From Neobacillus pocheonensis (lineage in GTDB: Bacteria; Bacillota; Bacilli; Bacillales; Cytobacillaceae): a DNA stretch of 64,000 nucleotides. Position 1 is the first letter of the stretch. Each line of letters opens with the position of its first letter. The notes below the pieces were generated by a model. That model did no database searches. It was not told the DNA's origin and saw only the letters and a list, made by a program, of their open reading frames with translations. The stretch is taken from contig JAMQCR010000003.1 in assembly GCA_023702235.1 (NCBI GenBank), positions 855,913 to 919,912 on the forward strand. Reading direction: 5' to 3'. This document shows, piece by piece, positions 17,897-26,404 of the stretch. The position numbers and the translations under genes are program-made.

Positions 17897-17904
17897 ACTT
17901 GTAG

Positions 17905-17940
17905 CGGGACATAATATGTCTACGGTGGACATTTTTTGAC
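17905..17940 (+). promoter_or_regulatory. CggR operator (two tandem half-operators)
   Basis: CGGGAC-N6-TGTC-N4-GTGGAC-N6-TGAC, with the two half-operators exactly 20 bp apart. This matches the geometry known for the B. subtilis cggR-gapA operator (CGGGAC-N6-TGTC-N4, repeated). The second copy is degenerate. It lies between the promoter and cggR, so CggR likely blocks elongation unless fructose-1,6-bisphosphate is bound. Confidence 0.85.
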
Positions 17941-17970
17941 CAACTGCATAAAATAAAGGAGCACCATAAC

Positions 17971-18993
17971 ATGCAATCATTCATTGATATCCAAAAGAGA
18001 TTATTGCCCGACCTCCTACAGGTTTTACAAAAAAGATATTCTATCCTTAGATACATAGGATTTATGCAGCCCGTAGGGAGAAGGAGTCTTGCCGCAAGCC
18101 TTGGATTTACAGAAAGAATTCTTCGCAGTGAAGTGGATTTTTTAAAGGATCAGAACTTAATTTACACCAACAATGTGGGAATGAGTTTGACACCCGAAGG
18201 AAAAAATCTGCTCGAAGACCTTGAAGGCTTGATGCGCGAATTAAAGGGTATTGATGTAATGGAATTAGAACTGAAGCATCGCCTTGGAATTAAAAAGGCG
18301 ATCATCGTACCTGGAAATAGTGATGTATCTCCGATGGTGAAAAGTGAACTTGGAAAAGCATGTGCAATGGGCATGAAAGAACTTCTCGCTGGGAAAAATA
18401 TCATCGCTGTAACTGGTGGTTCCACAATGGCAACAGTCGCAGAGGAACTTTCACCTGAATTAGGCAAGAAGGAATTACTGTTTGTTCCAGCCCGTGGAGG
18501 TATTGGTGAGGATGTTCAAAATCAGGCTAATACCGTTAGTTCGATTATGTCAAAAAATACCCATTCGAAGCACCGAGTATTTTATGTTCCAGATCAGGTT
18601 AGTTCTGAGATTTATGAGTCTTTGATTAAAGAACCTGATATTCATGAAGTACTAGAACTCATTCAATCAGCAAGCATGGTTCTTCACGGAATTGGGGATG
18701 CTATCACAATGGCTAAGCGTAGAAAGACTCCTTCCGAAGAAATGAAAAAGATAGAAGATGGAAACGCTGTTGGCGAAGCATTTGGCTACTATTTTAACGA
18801 GAGTGGCGAGATTGTCCACAAGGTATTAACAATTGGTCTCCAGCTTGACGACCTTGCACGGATACCCAATGTTATTGCTGTGGCAGGCGGAAGCTCAAAG
18901 GCAAAAGCAATAAAGTCTTATATGAAACAAGCGCCATCATCGACGATTTTAATTACAGATGAAGGTGCCGCAAGAAGGTTATTAAAAGGGTAA
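17971..18993 (+). CDS. cggR: Central glycolytic genes regulator CggR
   Basis: SorC/DeoR-type repressor of the gapA operon, 340 residues. The N-terminal winged-HTH region is GRRSLAASLGFTERILRSEV; the C-terminal sugar-phosphate-binding domain has VTGGSTMATVAEELSPEL, VPARGGIGEDVQNQANTVSS and AVAGGSSKAKAIKSYMKQ. By homology fructose-1,6-bisphosphate is the inducer. It is the first gene of the glycolytic operon and its own operator lies just upstream. AAAGGAGCACC precedes the ATG. Frame intact. Confidence 0.96.
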   Translation: MQSFIDIQKRLLPDLLQVLQKRYSILRYIGFMQPVGRRSLAASLGFTERILRSEVDFLKDQNLIYTNNVGMSLTPEGKNLLEDLEGLMRELKGIDVMELELKHRLGIKKAIIVPGNSDVSPMVKSELGKACAMGMKELLAGKNIIAVTGGSTMATVAEELSPELGKKELLFVPARGGIGEDVQNQANTVSSIMSKNTHSKHRVFYVPDQVSSEIYESLIKEPDIHEVLELIQSASMVLHGIGDAITMAKRRKTPSEEMKKIEDGNAVGEAFGYYFNESGEIVHKVLTIGLQLDDLARIPNVIAVAGGSSKAKAIKSYMKQAPSSTILITDEGAARRLLKG

Positions 18994-19044
18994 CACCTTT
19001 TTAAATAAAATTAGACTCACCCAAACAAAGGAGGAAATTTTATC

Positions 19045-20052
19045 ATGACAGTAAAAGTTGGAATTAATGGATTTGGACGTATCGGACGTAACGTATTCCG
19101 TGCGGCATTAAACAATAGCAATGTGGAAATCGTGGCAATTAATGACTTAACAGATGCAAATATGCTTGCGCATCTTTTAAAATACGATACAGTTCACGGA
19201 ACTCTTTCTGAAGATGTTACCGTTGATGGTGAATACCTAGTTGTTGGCGGACAAAAAGTAAAGGTTATCGCTGAACGCGACCCTGCACAACTTGGCTGGG
19301 GCGAACTTGGTGTAGAAGTAGTGGTCGAATCTACTGGCCGTTTCACAAAGCGTGAAGATGCTGCGAAACACCTTGAAGCAGGTGCTAAAAAAGTTATTAT
19401 TTCAGCTCCAGCTTCTAACGAAGATATTACAATCGTAATGGGTGTTAACGAAGATAAATACGATGCAAATAACCACCATGTATTATCTAACGCTTCTTGT
19501 ACAACAAACTGCCTTGCACCATTTGCAAAGGTATTAAATGATACATTCGGAATTAGACGCGGTATGATGACAACTGTTCACTCTTATACAAATGACCAAC
19601 AAATCCTTGATTTACCTCACAAGGACTACCGTCGTGCACGTGCAGCTGCTGAAAACATGATCCCTACATCTACTGGTGCAGCGAAAGCAGTTTCTCTAGT
19701 TTTACCAGAACTTAAAGGCAAATTAAATGGTATGGCAATGCGCGTTCCAACTCCAAACGTCTCTATTGTTGACTTAGTTGCTGAATTAGAAAAGAACGTT
19801 ACTGTTGAAGAAATCAATGCAGCATTAAAAACAGCTGCAGAAGGTCCATTAAAAGGAATTTTAGCATACAGCGAACTTCCACTAGTTTCTAGTGATTACA
19901 ATGGTGCTACTGTTTCTTCAACAATCGATGCATTATCAACAATGGTTCTTGAAGGTAATATGGTTAAAGTATTATCTTGGTATGATAACGAAGTTGGTTA
20001 CTCTAACCGCGTTGTTGACCTTGTTGACTACATCGCTTCAAAAGGTCTTTAA
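19045..20052 (+). CDS. gapA: Glyceraldehyde-3-phosphate dehydrogenase GapA
   Basis: NAD-dependent glycolytic GAPDH, 335 residues. Rossmann motif GINGFGRIGRNVFR is at residues 6-19 and catalytic Cys152 sits in SNASCTTNCLAPF. It directly follows the regulator CggR, which in Bacillus is the pairing for the glycolytic rather than the gluconeogenic enzyme. Codon choice looks strongly biased, as expected for a highly expressed gene. AAAGGAGG precedes the start. Confidence 0.98.
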   Translation: MTVKVGINGFGRIGRNVFRAALNNSNVEIVAINDLTDANMLAHLLKYDTVHGTLSEDVTVDGEYLVVGGQKVKVIAERDPAQLGWGELGVEVVVESTGRFTKREDAAKHLEAGAKKVIISAPASNEDITIVMGVNEDKYDANNHHVLSNASCTTNCLAPFAKVLNDTFGIRRGMMTTVHSYTNDQQILDLPHKDYRRARAAAENMIPTSTGAAKAVSLVLPELKGKLNGMAMRVPTPNVSIVDLVAELEKNVTVEEINAALKTAAEGPLKGILAYSELPLVSSDYNGATVSSTIDALSTMVLEGNMVKVLSWYDNEVGYSNRVVDLVDYIASKGL

Positions 20053-20127
20053 TCCTAACATTATCTATCATTGATTTCTATTGGAATTTTGATCACAAGA
20101 AGTCTATAATGATAAAGGTATTTCAAA

Positions 20128-20159
20128 GGGGAGCGGGGAAGATTCCCCGCTCCCTTTTT
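20128..20159 (+). terminator. Strong hairpin between gapA and pgk
   Basis: GGGAGCGGGGA/TCCCCGCTCCC 11-bp GC-rich stem followed by TTTTTAT. It lies inside the operon, so it probably gives partial termination or 3' protection of the abundant cggR-gapA messages. Confidence 0.8.
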
Positions 20160-20195
20160 ATGTATCCGTAGCTTAACTAATAGGAGGCTCTTCGC

Positions 20196-21381
20196 ATGAA
20201 CAAAAAGTCATTAAAAGATGTTGATGTTAAAGGGAAACGTGTTTTTTGCCGGGTTGATTTTAACGTGCCAATGCAGGATGGAAAAATTACCGATGAAACT
20301 AGGATTCGTGCAGCACTACCAACCATTCAGTATTTAACAGACAACGGCGCGAAAGTCATTTTAGCAAGCCACTTTGGTCGCCCGAAAGGTAAGGTAGTCG
20401 AAGAAATGCGTTTGACTCCGGTTGGTGTCCGACTTTCCGAATTGCTTGGTAAAGAAGTGAAAAAGGCTGACGAAGGCCTATGGTGATTCTGTTAAGGCAT
20501 TAATTGAAACCATGGTGGAAGGCGATGTGCTTCTTCTTGAAAACGTTCGTTTTTACCCTGGCGAAGAAAAAAATGATCCAGAACTAGCAAAAGCTTTTGC
20601 TGAACTTGCTGATGTTTATGTAAATGACGCATTTGGTGCGGCACATAGAGCACATGCTTCAACAGAAGGTATAGCACATAATCTTCCTGCAGTTGCTGGA
20701 CTTTTAATGGAAAAAGAACTTGAAGTTCTGGGTAAAGCCCTTTCCAATCCGGAACGTCCTTTTACCGCTATTATCGGTGGAGCAAAAGTAAGGGATAAAA
20801 TCGGTGTTATTGAAAATCTTTTGGAAAAGGTTGATAACCTAATCATTGGCGGTGGGTTGGCATATACCTTCGTCAAAGCACAAGGCCACGAAATTGGGAA
20901 ATCACTTCTTGAAGAAGACAAAATTGGTCTTGCAAAGGAATTCATGGATAAGGCGAAAGAAAAAGGCGTTAATTTTTACATGCCTGTTGATGCGGTAATT
21001 GCGGATGATTTCTCTGCTGATGCCAATTCAAAAGTGGTATCGATTGAAGAAATTCCTGCTGATTGGGAAGCACTTGATATCGGTCCAAAAACGGCTGAAA
21101 TCTATCGTGATGTCATTTTAAAATCAAAATTAGTAATTTGGAACGGACCAATGGGTGTGTTTGAAATTGACAAATTTGCTGGTGGAACAAAAGCAGTGGC
21201 AGAAGCACTTGCAGAAGCAGAAGGTACATATTCGGTTATTGGCGGCGGAGACTCTGCAGCGGCAGTAGAAAAGTTCAATTTAGCTGATAAAATGAGCCAT
21301 ATATCCACTGGTGGAGGAGCATCGCTTGAATTTATGGAGGGAAAAGCACTGCCAGGTGTAGTTGCTTTGAACGATAAATAA
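20196..21381 (+). CDS. pgk: Phosphoglycerate kinase Pgk (single frameshift)
   Basis: Transfers phosphate between 1,3-bisphosphoglycerate and ADP. Substrate loop RVDFNVPMQDG, the LENVRFYPGEEKNDPELAK segment, nucleotide-binding GGAKVRDKIGVIENLL and the C-terminal GGGDSAAAVEKF are present. Around 20474 an extra G (GAAGGCCTAT for GAAGCCTAT) shifts the frame and creates a TGA at 20484-20486. The true reading DEAYGDSVKALIETMVEGD continues downstream. Restored length is 394 residues, identical to B. subtilis. Loss of this glycolytic enzyme from a Bacillus is implausible, so the break is most likely an error. Confidence 0.93.
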
Positions 21382-21411
21382 TTACGATCAACAAAAGAAA
21401 GGATGTGCCTC

Positions 21412-22173
21412 ATGCGTAAACCAATCATTGCAGGGAACTGGAAAATGAACAAAACACTTTCAGAAGCGAAAAGCTTTGCAGAAGAAGTAAAAAATCTTGT
21501 TCCTGCTCAAGAAAAAATGGAATCTGTCATTTGTGCGCCCGCATTATTTTTGCAAAGCCTAGTAGAAACAGTGAAAGGCAGCGATGTGAAAATTGGCGCT
21601 CAAAATATCCATTTTGAAGAAAGTGGAGCCTTTACTGGTGAAATCAGCCCGAATGCTCTAGCGGACCTAGGTGTACAGTATGTCATCATTGGCCATTCGG
21701 AACGTCGTGAAATGTTCAATGAAACAGATGAATCAGTAAACAAAAAGACGCTTGCAGCGTTTAAATACAATCTAACTCCAATTGTTTGTTGTGGAGAAAC
21801 ACTTGAACAACGTGAAAATGGCGAAACGATGAATCTTGTCGGTTCCCAAATCAAGGCAGCACTCACAGGATTAACAGACGATCAAGTAAAACAAACAGTC
21901 ATTGCTTATGAGCCAATTTGGGCAATTGGAACTGGTAAATCTTCCACAGCACAAGATGCAAATGAAGTGTGTGCCCATATTCGTGAGGTTGTCGCGCAAC
22001 AATTCTCATTAGAAATCGCAAATGCAGTAAGAATTCAATACGGTGGAAGTGTAAAACCTGGTAATATCAAAGAATATATGGCGCAGCCGGACATTGATGG
22101 TGCATTAGTAGGCGGAGCAAGCCTTGAAGCACAATCATTCTTGCAACTTTTGGAGGCAGGACAGTATGAGTAA
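21412..22173 (+). CDS. tpiA: Triosephosphate isomerase TpiA
   Basis: Interconverts DHAP and glyceraldehyde-3-phosphate. It starts MRKPIIAGNWKMNKT (catalytic Asn and Lys), has catalytic His in VIIGHSERRE and Glu in AYEPIWAIGTGKS. 253 residues, as in B. subtilis. The ATG at 21412 is preferred over the in-frame ATG at 21403, which lies within the AAAGGA ribosome site. Overlaps gpmI by 8 nt. Confidence 0.97.
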   Translation: MRKPIIAGNWKMNKTLSEAKSFAEEVKNLVPAQEKMESVICAPALFLQSLVETVKGSDVKIGAQNIHFEESGAFTGEISPNALADLGVQYVIIGHSERREMFNETDESVNKKTLAAFKYNLTPIVCCGETLEQRENGETMNLVGSQIKAALTGLTDDQVKQTVIAYEPIWAIGTGKSSTAQDANEVCAHIREVVAQQFSLEIANAVRIQYGGSVKPGNIKEYMAQPDIDGALVGGASLEAQSFLQLLEAGQYE

Positions 22174-23693
22174 GTCACCAGTCGCCTTAATCATCCTCGA
22201 TGGTTTCGGTTGTCGAAGCGAACACAAAGGAAATGCGGTCTACCATGCGAAAAAACCTAATTTTGATCGTTTTTGGGACACCTATCCACATTCTCATTTA
22301 ACCGCTTCTGGTGAGGCTGTTGGCCTTCCTGAAGGTCAAATGGGAAACTCTGAAGTTGGACATTTGAATATCGGCGCCGGCCGAATTGTTTACCAAAGCT
22401 TAACTCGCGTAAATATTGCCATCCGTGAAGGTGAATTTGAAAAAAATGAAACGTTTACGGCAGCAATGGAACACGTAAAGAAAAAGGGAACAAATCTTCA
22501 TTTATTCGGTTTACTTTCAGACGGCGGGGTTCACAGTCATATTAACCATATGTTTGCCTTGTTGAAGCTTGCGAAAGATGAAGGTGTTGAAAAAGTATAT
22601 ATCCATGCTTTCCTTGATGGCCGTGATGTTGGACCGAAAACAGCAGCAACATATATTCAGCAGACACTGGATAAAATGAAGGAGTACGGCGTAGGGGAAT
22701 TTGCAACCATTTCAGGTCGATATTATTCGATGGACCGGGACAAGCGCTGGGAGCGGGTTGAAAAATCCTACCGGGCAATGGTTAATGGTGAAGGCCTGCG
22801 TACACCAATCCATTAGAGGTTGTGAAAGACTCCTATCAACATGGAATTTATGATGAGTTCGTTATTCCATCTGTGATTACGAAGGAAGATGGTCAGCCTG
22901 TAGCAACGATTCAGGATGATGATGCTGTAATTTTTTACAACTTCAGACCAGACCGGGCGATTCAAATTTCCAATACGTTCACCAATGAAGATTTCCGCGC
23001 TTTTGATCGGCGAAGCATCCGAAGAATTTATTTTTTGTTTGTTTAACACACTTTAGTGAATCCGTTGATGGCTATGTTGCTTTTAAACCATCGAACTTGG
23101 ATAATACCATCGGAGAAGTGTTTGCACAAAATGGCTTAAAACAGCTTAGAATTGCCGAAACAGAAAAATATCCGCATGTAACGTTCTTTATGAGTGGTGG
23201 TCGCGAAGAAAAATTCCCTGGAGAAGAACGGATTTTAATTAACTCTCCTAAGGTAGCTACTTATGACCTTCAGCCTGAAATGAGTGCTTATGAAGTGACG
23301 GACGCGTTACTTAAAGAAATTCAAGCTGATAAATTTGATGCGATTCTTTTAAACTTTGCAAACCCAGACATGGTTGGCCATTCTGGTATGCTCGAACCAA
23401 CTATCAAAGCAATTGAAACCGTTGATGAGTGCTTAGGAAAAATCGTTGATTTGATTATTGAAAAAGGCGGCAAAGTGATTATAACCGCTGACCACGGGAA
23501 TGCGGATGAAGTGGTGACGCTTGAAGGCGAGCCAATGACCGCCCATACCACTAATCCAGTGCCGGTTATTATTACAAAGCCAGGTGTAGAATTGCGTGAT
23601 AATGGAATCCTTGGTGATTTAGCTCCAACGATGTTAGATCTTTTAAATGTACAAAAACCAGCCGAAATGACTGGAACTTCATTAATAAAATAA
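22166..23693 (+). CDS. gpmI: 2,3-bisphosphoglycerate-independent phosphoglycerate mutase GpmI (multiple indels)
   Basis: Manganese-dependent interconversion of 3- and 2-phosphoglycerate. It starts MSKSPVALIILDGFG; the phosphoserine region is GQMGNSEVGHLNIGAGR, metal ligands lie in ITADHGNADE, and AHTTNPVPVI is present. The frame is lost near 22798 (one C missing; GEGPAYTNPLEVVK expected) and again near 23010-23024. There about four bases are missing from AFDRGEAHPKNLFFVCLTHF, and the expected text resumes in a third frame. Adding these back gives about 510 residues, equal to B. subtilis. The only phosphoglycerate mutase seen in the operon; errors are more likely than decay. Confidence 0.9.
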
Positions 23694-23717
23694 ATTGAAA
23701 TTTAAGGAGAGATACAA

Positions 23718-25016
23718 ATGCCATTTATTGTTGATGTATATGCACGTGAAGTATTAGATTCCCGCGGTAACCCTACAGTTGAAGTTGAAGTTTTCACAGA
23801 ATCAGGCGCATTCGGACGCGCATTAGTTCCAAGTGGTGCTTCTACAGGTGAATATGAAGCAGTAGAGCTTCGTGACGGTGACAAAGAACGTTACTTAGGC
23901 AAAGGTGTTCTAAAAGCAGTTGAAAATGTAAACGAAATTATCGCTCCTTTTCTTGTTGGTGAAGAATTCAGCGTTCTTGACCAAGTTGGAATAGATAATG
24001 CATTGATTGAATTAGACGGAACAGAAAATAAAGGTAAATTAGGTGCTAACGCGATCCTTGGTGTTTCGATGGCGGCTGCACATGCTGCTGCAGATTATCT
24101 AGATGTACCTTTATATCAATACCTTGGCGGCTTCAATTCTAAACAGCTTCCAGTTCCAATGATGAACATCGTTAACGGTGGAGAACATGCTGATAACAAC
24201 GTTGACATTCAAGAATTCATGGTAATGCCTGTTGGTGCGCCAAGCTTTAAAGAAGCACTTCGTATGGGTGCGGAAATTTTCCACAACTTAAAAGCAGTTC
24301 TAAAAAGCAAAGGTCTTAATACTGCAGTTGGCGATGAAGGCGGCTTTGCTCCAAACTTAGGCTCAAATGAAGAAGCACTTCAAACAATCGTTGAAGCAAT
24401 CGAAAAAGCTGGCTACAAGCCAGGTGAAGAAGTAATGTTAGCAATGGATGCTGCATCTTCAGAATTCTACAACAAAGAAGATGGAAAATACCATCTTTCA
24501 GGCGAAGGTGTCGTAAAGACTTCTGCTGAAATGGTTGATTGGTATGAGCAGCTTGCATCTAAATACCCAATCATCTCAATTGAAGATGGTCTAGACGAAA
24601 ACGACTGGGAAGGCCACAAGCTATTAACTGAACGCCTTGGTAAAAAAGTTCAATTAGTTGGTGATGATTTGTTTGTTACTAACACGAAAAAGCTTGCTGA
24701 AGGGATCGAAAAAGGTATTGGCAACTCGATCTTGATCAAAGTTAACCAAATTGGTACTCTTACTGAAACATTTGATGCCATTGAAATGGCTAAACGCGCT
24801 GGCTACACAGCGGTTATTTCCCACCGTTCTGGTGAAACGGAAGACAGCACAATTGCTGATATCGCAGTGGCAACAAACGCTGGTCAAATCAAAACAGGTG
24901 CACCATCCCGTACTGACCGTATCGCAAAATACAACCAATTGCTTCGCATTGAAGATCAATTAGGTGAAACAGCTAAGTTCAACGGAATTAAATCATTCTA
25001 TAACTTGAGCAAATAA
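23718..25016 (+). CDS. eno: Enolase Eno
   Basis: Dehydrates 2-phosphoglycerate to phosphoenolpyruvate; also a degradosome-type partner in Bacillus. 432 residues. Key segments: AREVLDSRGNPTVEVEV, PSGASTGEYEAVELRDGD, catalytic and metal residues in VGDEGGFAPNL, SIEDGLDENDW and VGDDLFVTNT, and ILIKVNQIGTLTET plus SHRSGETEDSTIAD at the C-terminus. AAGGAGAG precedes the ATG. Last gene of the glycolytic operon, followed by a strong terminator. Confidence 0.98.
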   Translation: MPFIVDVYAREVLDSRGNPTVEVEVFTESGAFGRALVPSGASTGEYEAVELRDGDKERYLGKGVLKAVENVNEIIAPFLVGEEFSVLDQVGIDNALIELDGTENKGKLGANAILGVSMAAAHAAADYLDVPLYQYLGGFNSKQLPVPMMNIVNGGEHADNNVDIQEFMVMPVGAPSFKEALRMGAEIFHNLKAVLKSKGLNTAVGDEGGFAPNLGSNEEALQTIVEAIEKAGYKPGEEVMLAMDAASSEFYNKEDGKYHLSGEGVVKTSAEMVDWYEQLASKYPIISIEDGLDENDWEGHKLLTERLGKKVQLVGDDLFVTNTKKLAEGIEKGIGNSILIKVNQIGTLTETFDAIEMAKRAGYTAVISHRSGETEDSTIADIAVATNAGQIKTGAPSRTDRIAKYNQLLRIEDQLGETAKFNGIKSFYNLSK

Positions 25017-25025
25017 TTAATAGAA

Positions 25026-25055
25026 GGCACTCATTTTTTGATGAGTGCCTTTTTA
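25026..25055 (+). terminator. Terminator of the glycolytic operon
   Basis: GGCACTCAT/ATGAGTGCC perfect 9-bp stem followed by TTTTTA, 10 bases after the eno stop. Confidence 0.9.
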
Positions 25056-25128
25056 GCTTTTAAAGACATATGAATTGTAAATTTTTTATTTTTCATCGAC
25101 CTCTTAAAGGCTGTCACAATAACGACTA

Positions 25129-25157
25129 TTGTTAAAAGGGAATTTATATGGTAAATT
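25129..25157 (+). promoter_or_regulatory. Candidate sigma-A promoter of secG
   Basis: TTGTTA (25129-25134), 17-nt spacer, TAAATT (25152-25157), 40 bp before secG. Each hexamer has two mismatches. Confidence 0.4.
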
Positions 25158-25197
25158 AAGAATACTGTGATATGTTCGTCTACAGGAGGTGGCTTTC

Positions 25198-25431
25198 ATG
25201 CATACATTAGTTGTCGTATTATTAGTTGTTGTAAGTATTGGACTTATTGGAGTTGTCTTACTTCAATCAGGTAAAAGCGCTGGATTATCTGGTGCCATTT
25301 CGGGTGGTGCCGAGTCTCTTTTTGGGAAGCAAAAAGCAAGAGGAATTGATTTGATTCTTCATCGTATTACGGTCGTTTTGTCGGTATTGTTCTTTGTTCT
25401 TGCCATCGCTGTTACTTACTTCAAAATCTAA
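25198..25431 (+). CDS. secG: Preprotein translocase subunit SecG
   Basis: 77-residue inner-membrane protein with two hydrophobic helices (LVVVLLVVVSIGLIGVVLL and TVVLSVLFFVLAIAVTYF) joined by the conserved cytosolic loop QSGKSAGLSGAISGGAE. It is an accessory subunit of the SecYEG channel. The ATG at 25198 is chosen because AGGAGGTG (25184-25191) ends 6 nt before it; the in-frame ATG at 25189 overlaps the ribosome site. secG upstream of an esterase, rnr, smpB and ssrA is the conserved Bacillus order. Confidence 0.95.
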   Translation: MHTLVVVLLVVVSIGLIGVVLLQSGKSAGLSGAISGGAESLFGKQKARGIDLILHRITVVLSVLFFVLAIAVTYFKI

Positions 25432-25444
25432 TAAATAATCTTCA

Positions 25445-25469
25445 AACCTGGCTGCTGGCGGGTTTTTTT
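25445..25469 (+). terminator. Terminator after secG
   Basis: AACCTG/CGGGTT short stem with 8-nt loop, then T7. The following 160 bases before the esterase show no further signal that I trust. Confidence 0.65.
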
Positions 25470-25633
25470 GTTGATGAAAAGGAATTTGTAAATAAGTGCC
25501 CCAAATTTGTTACTATCCGCTTTAAGGACTAAACTTCTCCTCCTCGTAAGCCTTATTTCTGGAATGTTCACCCCCGCATTGCTTAAACTAAGAGAAGTTA
25601 ACCCGAATTTATAGATTTAAAGGAGTTTTTAAC

Positions 25634-26377
25634 ATGAAAGTTACGTTACCTAAGCCATTTACTTTTGAAGGAGGAAGCCGCGCCGTTCTTCTGTTACATG
25701 GATTTACCGGCAATTCAGCAGATGTCCGGATGATTGGCCGCTTTCTTGAAAAGAAAGGCTATACATGCCACGCCCCACACTATAAAGGTCATGGCGTCCC
25801 ACCTGAAGAACTTGTCACTACAGGACCAAAAGATTGGTGGCAGGATGTAATAAATGGATACGAATTTTTAAAAAATAAAGGTCATGCAGAAATTGCGGTA
25901 GCAGGACTTTCCCTTGGCGGCGTATTTTCCTTGAAATTGGGTTACACTGTACCTATAAAAGGTATTATACCGATGTGTGCGCCTATGCATATTAAAAGTG
26001 AAGAAGTAATGTACCAAGGTATTCTTGAGTATGCCCGCGAATTTAAAATACGAGAAGGAAAAACAGAAGATCAAATCGAAATGGAAATGAACGAGTTTAA
26101 AAAAACACCGATGAACACTTTGAAGGCTCTTCAGGAGTTAATTGCTGACGTTCGTGATCATATTGACATGATTTATGCTCCAACCTTTGTGGTACAGGGC
26201 CACGATAAAATGATTAACACAGAGAGTGCCACTATCATTTACAATGAAGTGGAGTCAGATGTGAAAAAAATCAAATGGTACGAAGAATCAGGCCATGTGA
26301 TCACACTTGATAAAGAGCGGGAACAGCTTCATGAAGATATTTATGCCTTTTTAGAAAAATTAAATTGGAACGATTAA
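25634..26377 (+). CDS. yvaK: Carboxylesterase (Est30/YvaK family)
   Basis: Alpha/beta-hydrolase, 247 residues, related to the Geobacillus Est30 carboxylesterase. The oxyanion-hole segment is LLLHGFTGNSAD; the nucleophile elbow GLSLGG contains Ser93; the triad Asp191 (QGHDKMI) and His221 (ESGHVITLD) complete it. No signal peptide, so it acts in the cytoplasm on short-chain esters; the physiological substrate is unknown. AAAGGAG precedes the start. Located between secG and rnr as in Bacillus. Confidence 0.93.
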   Translation: MKVTLPKPFTFEGGSRAVLLLHGFTGNSADVRMIGRFLEKKGYTCHAPHYKGHGVPPEELVTTGPKDWWQDVINGYEFLKNKGHAEIAVAGLSLGGVFSLKLGYTVPIKGIIPMCAPMHIKSEEVMYQGILEYAREFKIREGKTEDQIEMEMNEFKKTPMNTLKALQELIADVRDHIDMIYAPTFVVQGHDKMINTESATIIYNEVESDVKKIKWYEESGHVITLDKEREQLHEDIYAFLEKLNWND

Positions 26378-26404
26378 AAAGCACCCACAAAGGAGGGATT
26401 TTGC

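Noticed and set aside
20196..23693. True pseudogenisation of pgk and gpmI
   Set aside because: Single-base or few-base breaks with immediately resuming homology in indispensable genes, accompanied by many similar breaks elsewhere; error is far more likely.
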